NCBI GenBank assembly: GCA_003160635.1
Contig: PMLV01000137.1
Coordinates: forward strand, 1-52,003
Direction: 5' to 3'
Length of the DNA stretch: 52,003 nt
Origin: Acidimicrobiaceae bacterium
GTDB taxonomy: Bacteria > Actinomycetota > Acidimicrobiia > Acidimicrobiales > RAAP-2
This document shows positions 44,777-52,003 of this stretch, piece after piece. Positions within the stretch are counted from its first letter, which is position 1. Each line of letters opens with the position of its first letter. Both the position numbers and the translations under genes were made by a program. The notes below the pieces were generated by a model that saw only the letters and a list, made by a program, of their open reading frames with translations, was not told where the DNA came from and did no database searches.

Positions 44777-45894
44777 TCGCTCACCACAGCCTCCGCCACA
44801 AGGCGATCAACCTCGGGCGAGCTGAAGCCGGCCGCGAGGAGGACAAACCGGGTGTGTTCCCCCACCACGGGGGCTCCAACAGGACCTTGATCATTGCTAC
44901 CCGGATCCGAGCCAGTGCGGATCGGGTTGGCCGGGACCACCACGCCCTCGACGTCGACCAGACTCCGTCGGGACATGACCTGCGGATCGGCCAGCAGGTC
45001 GGAACCGAAGTTAACCGGGCCGACGGCCGCACCGCGAGGTCCAAGCTCGGCCACCCACTCCGCGGCGGATCGTCGTGAAAACACTTCGGTCAGACGCCTC
45101 GTTGTCTCCTGCCATTCATCCATCGGAATTCTGCGTTTGGCTAGGTCGTCCAGACCGAGACCCGTGCAGAGTGCGTCCCACGAACGGGGATCTGCAGCGG
45201 CCACGCTCACGTACCGGTCGTCGCCGCAGCGGTAGAGGCGGCGGTCGGGGGAGGCGGGAATGCTGGACCCGCCGCCGTTGATCAGGGCGTCGAACCCCGA
45301 CAAGACCCATGTCGTTGACTCGGAGAGGCTGATGTCGAGCTGGCACCCCCGTCCGGTCGCGTGGCGGGAATAGAGTGCTGAGACGATCCCGACCACCGCC
45401 ATTACGGCCCCGATCGGGACAGACAGCATCATCTGAGGGTGCCAGGGCATTTCGGACTCGAGTGCGCCGAGCAACCCGGAATGAGCGGTATAGGTGAGGT
45501 CGTGCCCGGGCCAGAGCGCGTAGGGGCCATCCTGGCCGAACCCGGTGATCGAACACCACACCAGCTCAGGGTGCTCCTGGGACGCCTGCCGGTAGCCGAA
45601 TCCGCGCTCGTCGAGATCGCCGGGCCGGCTGTTTTCGACGACGACATCCGCCCAGTCACAGAGCTTCTGGAGGACCTCGTTGCGACGGGGATGACGAGTG
45701 TCGAGGGCTATCGATCGCTTGGCGGCACCGAGACCGGTTCCGATCCCGAACATGGCCGGATCGGACCCCGGTGCGTCCACCCGGCACACCTCAGCACCCT
45801 GCTGAGCGAGCAGTCGCGTGCAATAGGCGGAAGGTGGGAACCGGCCCAGGTCGAGGACCCGGATGCCGCCCAGCTGACTTTCGGCGCCGGTCAA
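44773..45894 (-). CDS. CaiB/BaiF family III CoA-transferase
   Basis: A 373-residue class III CoA-transferase. It has VLDLGRFPPSAYCTRLLAQQ GAEV near the N-terminus, VVENSRPGDLDERG, ITGFGQDGPYALWPGHDLT with catalytic Asp132 expected to form the acyl anhydride, and RGCQLDISLSES. It moves CoA between carboxylic acids without ATP. Coupled with the DUF1214 gene downstream by a 4-bp overlap. It may replace the dead acyl-CoA synthetase at 41219 for substrate activation. At 373 residues it is slightly shorter than the usual ~400. Confidence 0.88.
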   Translation of the reverse strand: MTGAESQLGGIRVLDLGRFPPSAYCTRLLAQQGAEVCRVDAPGSDPAMFGIGTGLGAAKRSIALDTRHPRRNEVLQKLCDWADVVVENSRPGDLDERGFGYRQASQEHPELVWCSITGFGQDGPYALWPGHDLTYTAHSGLLGALESEMPWHPQMMLSVPIGAVMAVVGIVSALYSRHATGRGCQLDISLSESTTWVLSGFDALINGGGSSIPASPDRRLYRCGDDRYVSVAAADPRSWDALCTGLGLDDLAKRRIPMDEWQETTRRLTEVFSRRSAAEWVAELGPRGAAVGPVNFGSDLLADPQVMSRRSLVDVEGVVVPANPIRTGSDPGSNDQGPVGAPVVGEHTRFVLLAAGFSSPEVDRLVAEAVVSE

Positions 45895-46066
45895 GTACCG
45901 ACGCCCGCGGTGATCAAATCCAGTTGTTCAAGCATTCGGCCACACCTGGCACCCTCCTGCACCCGAGAGTCTGTCTGTAGGTAACGGTGCACTTTCTAGT
46001 GCCAGAAGCCGAAGGTCCGGAACGCCAGGTGACGCCGTTCTGCGGACTGTTTTCTCGATCAAGCCC

Positions 46067-47329
46067 TCAGACATGGAGCGCCTCCCTGAATATTGAGCAG
46101 CACGTCTCGTCTGGGTACTTTGGTCTGGCACACGCCGGCAGCTTCGTCTGTAATTCGGCGACGGTTGGGCCGACACGGTCCGCCACGAGCTGGAGCCGGT
46201 CCAGAGCAAAGCCATACACCTTCGCCGCGGTAGTCGCCAGTAGCGTGTCCAACTCGGCTTCAGGAAGGTCCCAGAGAGAGGCGCGGAGCGCCTCGTGGGT
46301 GTAGGGACCGGTTCCCTCCGAATGGGGTATGTCGGCTCCCCACATCAGATTCGGGATGCCCGCTTCCTTCGCCTGACGGAGATCATGCGGTCCGCCCACG
46401 TAACAGTTGGACGCGAAGTAGTCGCTCGGAGGTCGCGTGAGCTGTTCGAGGGCGTCCTTGACATGAGCGTAAAAGGGCGTCCCAGTTCCCATGTCACGGA
46501 GTCCAGCCATCATGTCCATCTTCGCCAGATCCCGGGCCAGTTCGGACGCTCCGGCGATCTCGGTCGTGACGAACTTCAAGCCGGGATGTCGCTCGAACAC
46601 ACCCGAAAAGATCAAATGAGATACGGCGCGTGCGGTGTAGAACTGTATCTCCACGAAGGCAACCAGCTGTGACGCCTTTCCGCCCTCGTAGAAGGATTCG
46701 GTGGGCGCCGCAGCATGGCGATGGATCGGGAGGTCGAGCTCCGCGCACGCCGCCCAAAGCGGTTCGTACCGCGGGTAGTACAGGTTGGCCATCTTGAGCA
46801 CATGGTCGCCGGGAAGCAACACTCCACGCAGCCCCGCCTCTTTAGCCCATCGAACCTCGGCGATCGCGTCATCGACGTCGTCGAGGAAGATCTGAGCGAA
46901 ACCCGCTCGACGATCGGGGGCCTGTTTGCAGAAGTCGGCCAGCCACCGGTTGTGGGCCCGCAGTCCGGCGAACCGCAATTCGTATTCTCCGGGGCTGCGC
47001 GGCCCCGGCGCAGTGAGCACCCCCGAGGGGTAAAAGGGTGGGACGGTGTTGGGGAACAGGACCTCGGCCGCAATCCCTTGCGCGTCAAGGTAGTCAAGAC
47101 GAAGTTGGCTATCCCAGTTGAGGGGTGCCCCCATCGACGCCACTCCCGATCGGTTGTTGACCGGTCGCTCCTGATCCAACTCTTCCGACCACGGGTCTCT
47201 GAAGCTTCTCGCCCAGGGGTCAAACTCCTCGTGATATCGACGGTCGAGATACTCCTTGTAGTCCCACAGCGGGGCGCCACAATGTCCGTCAGCCGAGATA
47301 ACGATCTGGTGGCGTGTAGGCGTAGGCAT
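46067..47329 (-). CDS. PF04909 amidohydrolase-fold metalloenzyme (divergent)
   Basis: A 420-residue member of the same fold but a different subfamily from the other three. Asp14-Gly-His16 (SADGHCG) replaces DSH, the mid-chain His is in LPIHRHAAAPTES, and the last metal Asp lies in MWGADIPHSEGTG. ATG 47329 has AGGGAGA 8 nt upstream; earlier in-frame codons lack support. It is preceded on the same strand by a TauD gene, as in the pair at 28808-31181. Confidence 0.87.
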   Translation of the reverse strand: MPTPTRHQIVISADGHCGAPLWDYKEYLDRRYHEEFDPWARSFRDPWSEELDQERPVNNRSGVASMGAPLNWDSQLRLDYLDAQGIAAEVLFPNTVPPFYPSGVLTAPGPRSPGEYELRFAGLRAHNRWLADFCKQAPDRRAGFAQIFLDDVDDAIAEVRWAKEAGLRGVLLPGDHVLKMANLYYPRYEPLWAACAELDLPIHRHAAAPTESFYEGGKASQLVAFVEIQFYTARAVSHLIFSGVFERHPGLKFVTTEIAGASELARDLAKMDMMAGLRDMGTGTPFYAHVKDALEQLTRPPSDYFASNCYVGGPHDLRQAKEAGIPNLMWGADIPHSEGTGPYTHEALRASLWDLPEAELDTLLATTAAKVYGFALDRLQLVADRVGPTVAELQTKLPACARPKYPDETCCSIFREALHV

Positions 47330-47542
47330 GACGCAGTCTCCCTGCTCAAAGTCCCTCCGACAACTTCCAGACCCCGGGGGGTTGGAGGCGATACCAGGCC
47401 CAAGGATTGCCGACCAGTAGTCATCACGCATCATTCCGCGCTTGGACGCCGACTATGCCGCCGAGCCGTTGGGATTGGTGTGCACGACCGTCTCAACAGC
47501 AGCTCGCTGAAGGCAAGTGTCCTATGTGCCCATCTCGCTCGG

Positions 47543-48397
47543 TTATTCCGCTCCGGCTCGCACCATCTTCGGCTTGGCGATTCCCATCTCGCTCGGTAGC
47601 GGACCGATGACTTTGCGTAACGTACGCTCAGGCCCTTCGATCTCAACGTTGCCTCGGGCGTGCTGCAGCGCAAGGTTGTCCCATACCACCACGTCACCCT
47701 GCCGCCACTGGTGATCGAGTACGGCCTCCGGTCGGTACAGGTGGGCGAACAGCTCCACCGGGTCAAGCCCCTCGATACGGGCGGTCATCTGCTGGGACGT
47801 GTAGAGCAGTTCTCGTCCCGTTCTCGGATGGCGCCAGATCACGGGCTTTACGGTCGAGCGGAGCACCGCATGTTGTGGAATGACCAGCTGGTCCTTGTGG
47901 GCACCCCGTCGCTGCTGGCCGGTCTCGTGGACGGCTCTGAGGTCGGCGACCCGCGAACGCAGGTCGGCCGGCAGCGTTTCGAGTGCACGGACCATACTGG
48001 CGAACCTGGTCGGCACCGTCGGCGGCTCCACCCTGCAGCCGTAGAGCGATATGACCTCCGTCGGGGCTTCCGCCCACATCATGTCGCAATGGAACAGCAA
48101 CTCGCCGAAAGGAGCGTAACCGTCCTCATCCTTATTGGTCACGTAGTTGGCGTATGTGTGGGTCCGGGCCACCGCAGCTGCCCGGTCCACTGGGGCGGCC
48201 TCCCCGATGAGGATTCCCACGAGGTACGCCTGGTCCTGCGGGGTGAGTCCGACGTCATGGACGAGCAAGAGCCCAGTGCGGTCGAACAGATCCCGCAGGG
48301 TTCCGACGCTCTGCGAATCCAACTCCTTGGATAGGTCAAGGCCGGCGATCTTGACGCCCGCCGCTGGATGTAACTCCTCGAATCTGAAAGCGATCAT
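47543..48397 (-). CDS. TauD/TfdA-family dioxygenase
   Basis: A 284-residue enzyme with His103-x-Asp105 (FHCDMMW), His246 (WDNLALQHARG) and probable Arg258 (ERTLRKV). ATG 48397 follows AGGAGG at 7 nt. It belongs to the same subfamily as those at 9740 and 30312 but is shorter in the YPNRGG region, reading TGQQRRGAHKDQLVIPQ. A 19-bp dyad lies 52 bp upstream. Probably co-transcribed with the amidohydrolase 213 bp downstream. Confidence 0.9.
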   Translation of the reverse strand: MIAFRFEELHPAAGVKIAGLDLSKELDSQSVGTLRDLFDRTGLLLVHDVGLTPQDQAYLVGILIGEAAPVDRAAAVARTHTYANYVTNKDEDGYAPFGELLFHCDMMWAEAPTEVISLYGCRVEPPTVPTRFASMVRALETLPADLRSRVADLRAVHETGQQRRGAHKDQLVIPQHAVLRSTVKPVIWRHPRTGRELLYTSQQMTARIEGLDPVELFAHLYRPEAVLDHQWRQGDVVVWDNLALQHARGNVEIEGPERTLRKVIGPLPSEMGIAKPKMVRAGAE

Positions 48398-48448
48398 CCG
48401 TGAACCTCCTGGTGTGGGCATTCCTCCACCACAGTCCCTACTTTACGC

Positions 48449-48467
48449 TGTCGAAATATTTACGACA
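48449..48467. promoter_or_regulatory. 19-bp operator-like dyad
   Basis: TGTCGAAATATTTACGACA is a near-perfect palindrome with TGTCG/CGACA arms and an A/T core. It lies 52-70 bp upstream of the TauD ATG, the position of a promoter or a repressor site. Confidence 0.45.
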
Positions 48468-48599
48468 CTTCGCCAGTAACGGCGGGTCGTCAGTGGTCCT
48501 CCACGCCTCCCACCGGCACCAAGGACTGGTCGCGTCTACGGACCATCACCGACTCTGACGCCTGAAGGGCTCGAGCTCGGTTCCGTTGGCACCTGAGGG

Positions 48600-48941
48600 C
48601 TATGAAGATGGAGGCGTTGGGGTGTCGCCCGTCCATGCGGTCGGGAGTACGGTCACCATCCCCCCGTCGACCAGCACGTCGCTACCAGTCATGTACGAGG
48701 CAGCATCGGAGACCAGGAACGAGACGACGTTCGCAACCTCTTCAGGACTGCCGCGCCGACCGAGCGGGCTGTTCTTGATGATGTCCTGCATGATCGGGTG
48801 CTCAGCCTCATCAGCGCGATTCATCGGCGTGTCGTTGATCCCCGGGGACAAGGACAGGATACGGGCCCCTCGTCTACCCCAAGCCGCCGCGGTCTTGCGG
48901 ACCAATCGCTGCATGGGAATGTCAACTCCAACTGGCCCCAC
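48600..48941 (-). pseudogene. SDR 3' fragment cut by the IS element
   Basis: The last ~113 codons of an SDR: RLVRKTAAAWGRRGARILSL, SPGINDTPM, GRRGSPEEVANVVSFLVSDA and YMTGSDVLVDGGM. The homology stops at the IS boundary near 48930-48942, at or just after the place where the catalytic YxxxK would stand. The 5' half is not in this window on the left of the element. Confidence 0.8.
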
Positions 48942-49009
48942 TGTGATCATCAGAACTGGCCCCACCTCGCCTGATCCCCCCATCCAGGTCTGTCTTCTAA
49001 TCTGCGGGG

Positions 49010-49579
49010 ATGGCCAGCCCAGCCCCTCATAAGCCCGCAAAGACAGCCGTCAAGCTGCGTATTTCCTTGATGGAGCACACGCCGACGATCTGGCGCCGCC
49101 TGCTGGTGCCCGGTGAGATCAAGTTGTCCAAGTTGCACCTGATCTTCCAGGTGGCCATGGGCTGGGAGAACTACCACCTCCATGCCTTCGAGATCGCCGG
49201 GCAGCGTTATGGCGCAGCAGACCCTGAATGGGAGATGAACGAAATAGACGAGGAGACCGTGGCAATGGTCGATGTCGTTACAGAGCGGGCCCGCTTCTTC
49301 TATGAGTACGACTTCGGGGACTCGTGGCGCCATGAGGTGGTAGTCGAGTCGATCGAGCCCGCAAAGCCGGTCCTCAAGCACGCGGTCTGCCTCGAGGGCC
49401 AGCGGGCCTGTCCCCCCGAGGACTGCGGAGGGACCTGGGGCTACTCCTCCATGCTCGAGGCGCTCGCCGATCCCAAGCACGAAGAGCACGACGAGTACAT
49501 CGAATGGGCCGGTGAGGACTTCGACCCCGAGGCCTTCGATCTCGCTGCGGTAAACGCGACTCTCCAGCGGGTCCGCTGA
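49010..49579 (+). CDS. pRiA4b ORF-3-like protein (IS passenger)
   Basis: A 189-residue protein of the plasmid pRiA4b ORF-3 family. The family pattern is clear: LRISLMEHTPTIWRRLLVPG, KLHLIFQVAMGWENYHLHAF and YEYDFGDSWRHEVVVE, ending with PPEDCGGTWGY. Function unknown; the family is common on mobile DNA. It starts 68 bp inside the left end of the element and converges on istB with 11 bp between the stops, so it is carried within the IS boundaries. Confidence 0.88.
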   Translation: MASPAPHKPAKTAVKLRISLMEHTPTIWRRLLVPGEIKLSKLHLIFQVAMGWENYHLHAFEIAGQRYGAADPEWEMNEIDEETVAMVDVVTERARFFYEYDFGDSWRHEVVVESIEPAKPVLKHAVCLEGQRACPPEDCGGTWGYSSMLEALADPKHEEHDEYIEWAGEDFDPEAFDLAAVNATLQRVR

Positions 49580-49590
49580 GTCTGGGCTTT

Positions 49591-50358
49591 CTACTTCCCC
49601 CTCTTGGCCTTGGTCGAACTCAGGCGAAAGCTCTCGGTCCCGGTCTCGATGATGTGGGCGTTGAAGGTGAGCCGGTCAACGATGGCGGCGACCAGACGAG
49701 GATCGCCGACCACCTGGCCCCATTCGGAGAACGGCAGATTCGAGGCGGTCGCCACCGAGGACTTCTCCTCGCGCTCGGTCAGGATCTGGAACAGCAACTC
49801 TGCGCCTTTGGCATCGAGCTGGACGTAGCCGAGTTCGTCAAGGCACAACAGATCCAACCGACCATAGCGAGCAACGAGTCGCGACAGTCGCCGTTCGTCG
49901 GCGGCTTCGGCCAGTTCGTTGACCAGTCCGGCGCAGGTGACGTAACGCACCGAACGGCCCTGCTCGCACGCTGCCATGCCGAGCCCAATGAGCAGATGGC
50001 TTTTCCCCGTCCCGCTGTCGCCCAACAACACGACCGGGTCGCCGCTCGCCAAGTAGGCGCCCGAGGCCAACATGGAGATGGTGGCCGCGTTCACCCCCGG
50101 AGCGGCTGAGAGGTCGAAGTCGGCCAGTCGCTTGATCCGGGGGAACCGGGCCTCGTGCACGCGACGTTGACGACGCCGTTCGCTTCGGTCGTCCACCTCG
50201 GCGGCCAGCACCTCGGCCAGGTAACCCAGATAGGTGGATTGGCTCCGCTGTGCCATCTCGGCCAGACGAGTCGACTCGGTGCGCACCGTGGGCAGGTGTA
50301 GCTCCCTCGTCGCGGCCCCAATGGAGGCAGCCGCTGCAGTGTCGGTCATCTTGGCCAT
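49591..50358 (-). CDS. istB: IS21-family helper ATPase IstB
   Basis: A 255-residue AAA+ ATPase related to DnaC. It has Walker A GDSGTGKS at 113-120, Walker B LLCLDE at 170-175 and a sensor region with SNLPFSEWGQV. It activates the IstA transposase. Its ATG shares a base with the istA stop (TGATG), so expression is coupled. The C-terminus ends normally, so the gene appears intact. Confidence 0.93.
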   Translation of the reverse strand: MAKMTDTAAAASIGAATRELHLPTVRTESTRLAEMAQRSQSTYLGYLAEVLAAEVDDRSERRRQRRVHEARFPRIKRLADFDLSAAPGVNAATISMLASGAYLASGDPVVLLGDSGTGKSHLLIGLGMAACEQGRSVRYVTCAGLVNELAEAADERRLSRLVARYGRLDLLCLDELGYVQLDAKGAELLFQILTEREEKSSVATASNLPFSEWGQVVGDPRLVAAIVDRLTFNAHIIETGTESFRLSSTKAKRGK

Positions 50359-51890
50359 CAGCCAACCCCCAGCAGGTCGTCGTAGTGGGCCAGCGTGGGT
50401 GCCGGGCGGTCAAAGACGGCCAGGGACTCGTTCTCGAGCGCCACAGGGGCCGGTCGACCGAGCGAACGGCGGGCTTCGACGGCCACCACCTCGGGATCGA
50501 TCGAACCAACGGAGAGGGCCGCGCGCATGCCCGCATCGACAGCTGACTTGTTCATGGTGCGATGGAGCAATAAGACCCCGATGAGGGTCCTGGTCCCAGC
50601 CCGGTCGCCCTGGCTGCGCCGTGCTGTTTCCCAGAACCGCTGATGGGTCGCGCTGAACGCGCCACTGCGCCGGGCCCGCTCCAGGGCACTGGCCCCGCTG
50701 AACGCTCCGGGCTTGATGGCGAGCACTTCGAGGTAGTGGTCGAGTTCGAGGGTCTCGGTCCCTTTGCCAAGAGCGCGGGCGTGGCGGGCGACGACAGCTG
50801 ATCCGTCAAGAGCAGCCACGCTGTCGGCCCCGAGCGCGACGTCGATCCGGCGTCCGGCAAAGCGGACGGGGACCGAGTAGAAGCACTGGCGCACGCAGAT
50901 GCGGCTCTTGGTGTCCACCCGGCAGTTGAGGGCCAGGGCCACGTCGAAGGATTCGGTCGGCAGCACGGTCAACAACGGCGCTTCAGCGGCGAAGTGCGCC
51001 GCGACGCTGAGGTGGCGTCCGGCCACGTGGCGAGCATCGTCACGTTCGTCTCCAAGGGCCACCAGCTCGTTGAGCGCAACCAGTGAATCGACGTCGGGCA
51101 TCGGGACCATGTGGCGCCGGCGAAAGCGGCCCACCTCTCCTTCGACGCCGCCTTTTTCATGAGCCCCGACGACGCCAGGTCGGCAGAAGAACGAGTCAAA
51201 GCCATAGTGACTCCGCATGGCAATGAAGCGTTCCGATTCGATCCGGTCACGGCCCTTGAGTACCCGGATGACGGCAGGCTTGAGATTGTCGTAGCGGATC
51301 CGGACCGGCACGCCCCCAAAATGGATGAACGCCCTGACGTGCCCGTCGAGGAATACCTCTTGGGCCTGGTTGAAATAGACCCGGTGGAACGCCTTGCCGC
51401 TGGCCGAGAGGCGCATGACGAACATCCAGGCCTCGACGATGACGCCGTCCAAGTAGAAGCTCACCTGGCCGAAGTCGACCTCGGCCTCTTCGGCGAGGGG
51501 GTGGGTCTGGGAGATGCACACATCGGAAAGGGTCAGTGAGCGCTTCTTCTTGGCCAGCCCGACGTAGCGACGGACGCTCGACTCGCTCACCTGCGCGTCG
51601 TGTTCTTCGACCAGGCGTTGAAAGACCCGACGGGCCGTGTGGCGGTGCTTCTTCGGAACGTTCTCATCGGCGGCCAACCAGGCGTCGATGGTCACCTTCC
51701 ACGGCCCGAGCGAAGGACACTGGCGCGCCGTGACTCTGCGGGGCGGCGGGATCGCCGAGTCCAGTGCCGTGCGCACCATTCGGCGATGCACCCCGAAACT
51801 CCGGGACAGCTCACGTATCGATGGACTCTCCGTCCCGTTGCTCGCCCTGCGAATCTCTTCGAACAGTTCCACCTTTGACCTCTTTGCCAT
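50358..51890 (-). CDS. istA: IS21-family transposase IstA
   Basis: A 510-residue transposase. It has an HTH at about 24-41 (IRELSRSFGVHRRMVRTAL) and the DDE catalytic core Asp139 (EVDFGQ), Asp201 (RYDNLKPAV) and Glu250 (HEKGGVEGEVG). ATG 51890 (MAKRSKVELF) is preferred to an upstream in-frame codon at 51938. No frame disruption is visible, so the element could be active. Confidence 0.93.
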   Translation of the reverse strand: MAKRSKVELFEEIRRASNGTESPSIRELSRSFGVHRRMVRTALDSAIPPPRRVTARQCPSLGPWKVTIDAWLAADENVPKKHRHTARRVFQRLVEEHDAQVSESSVRRYVGLAKKKRSLTLSDVCISQTHPLAEEAEVDFGQVSFYLDGVIVEAWMFVMRLSASGKAFHRVYFNQAQEVFLDGHVRAFIHFGGVPVRIRYDNLKPAVIRVLKGRDRIESERFIAMRSHYGFDSFFCRPGVVGAHEKGGVEGEVGRFRRRHMVPMPDVDSLVALNELVALGDERDDARHVAGRHLSVAAHFAAEAPLLTVLPTESFDVALALNCRVDTKSRICVRQCFYSVPVRFAGRRIDVALGADSVAALDGSAVVARHARALGKGTETLELDHYLEVLAIKPGAFSGASALERARRSGAFSATHQRFWETARRSQGDRAGTRTLIGVLLLHRTMNKSAVDAGMRAALSVGSIDPEVVAVEARRSLGRPAPVALENESLAVFDRPAPTLAHYDDLLGVG

Positions 51891-52003
51891 AGGGCCCAGG
51901 CTCCAGCCCACCAGAGCAGAACTGGTGGACCCCTCCATTGCTGGACGCCAAGCGGGGCCAGATCAAATGATCAAGGTGGGGCCAACTCAGGTGATCACAC
52001 CCA

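Larger units (their letters stand above)
48942..51999. mobile_element. IS21-like insertion sequence with passenger gene
   Basis: This element of about 3.06 kb carries istA, istB and a pRiA4b ORF-3-type gene. The ends are imperfect inverted repeats: the left reads TGTGATCATCAGAACTGGCC and the right, inverted, TGTGATCACCTGAGTTGGCC; both continue CCACCT. Inside the right end a second TGGCCCC copy follows, and just outside the left end AACTGGCCCCAC occurs again. Left flank CCCAC and right flank CCCA (the window ends here) fit a 5-bp target duplication if the next base is C. It interrupts an SDR gene. Confidence 0.85.

Noticed and set aside
1..52003. tRNA, rRNA, CRISPR array or replication origin
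   Set aside because: No cloverleaf, rRNA-like stretch, regularly spaced repeat or origin-type repeat cluster was noticed. A covariance-model scan could not be run.

Overview
The window is high-GC DNA from an actinobacterium. The pointers are GTG starts beside strong Shine-Dalgarno sites, a luciferase-like F420-type oxidoreductase, a double-domain FadE-like acyl-CoA dehydrogenase, a StrR-like ParB-fold regulator and a one-chain Liv permease/ATPase. An uncultured Acidimicrobiia-like lineage would fit, but this is inferred from gene style and not from a marker gene. No rRNA, tRNA, CRISPR array or replication origin was seen. The gene set is catabolic: nine apparently intact SDR dehydrogenases plus three SDR remnants, four PF04909 amidohydrolase-fold enzymes, four TauD/TfdA-type Fe(II)/2-oxoglutarate dioxygenases, two P450s and a P450 relic, a Rieske ferredoxin, four SnoaL/NTF2-like proteins, CoA-activating enzymes, an acyl-CoA dehydrogenase and branched-chain-type ABC uptake parts.

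Layout. 0-3.2 kb: StrR-like regulator, SnoaL-like protein, P450 relic, SDR. 3.4-14 kb: amidohydrolase, SDRs, P450 lacking an internal block, SDR relic, TauD, SDR, P450 plus Rieske ferredoxin, SnoaL-like protein, acyl-CoA dehydrogenase relic. 14.2-21.9 kb: SDR, zinc-type alcohol dehydrogenase, DapB-like oxidoreductase, 702-residue double acyl-CoA dehydrogenase, hot-dog thioesterase, acyl-CoA synthetase. 22-28.8 kb: solute-binding protein, dead livF, LivH-LivM-LivG fusion, membrane-protein relic, SDR, dead TetR gene joined to an SDR relic. 28.8-41 kb: amidohydrolase and TauD, a second solute-binding lipoprotein, SDR, a third amidohydrolase, VOC, SnoaL-like, SDR, LLM oxidoreductase, a frameshifted VOC gene and a second type of TauD. 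41.2-48.9 kb: dead acyl-CoA synthetase, sulfotransferase, DUF1214 protein, CoA-transferase, a second TauD-amidohydrolase pair and an SDR tail. 48.9-52.0 kb: an IS21-like element carrying a pRiA4b ORF-3-type passenger gene, lying against the SDR tail.

Working model (inference): the region takes up a hydrophobic carboxylate or isoprenoid/steroid-like compound through Liv-type binding proteins and activates it by acyl-CoA synthetase or CoA transfer. It is then processed by acyl-CoA dehydrogenation, P450/Rieske and TauD oxygenation, SDR/MDR/LLM redox steps and PF04909 C-C bond chemistry. The most distinctive features are the repeated TauD-to-amidohydrolase gene pair, a recurrent TATAC-N3-(G/C)TA(C/T)A intergenic dyad, and heavy gene decay: about ten broken or truncated genes, several joined at clean deletion points or disrupted by short tandem duplications.
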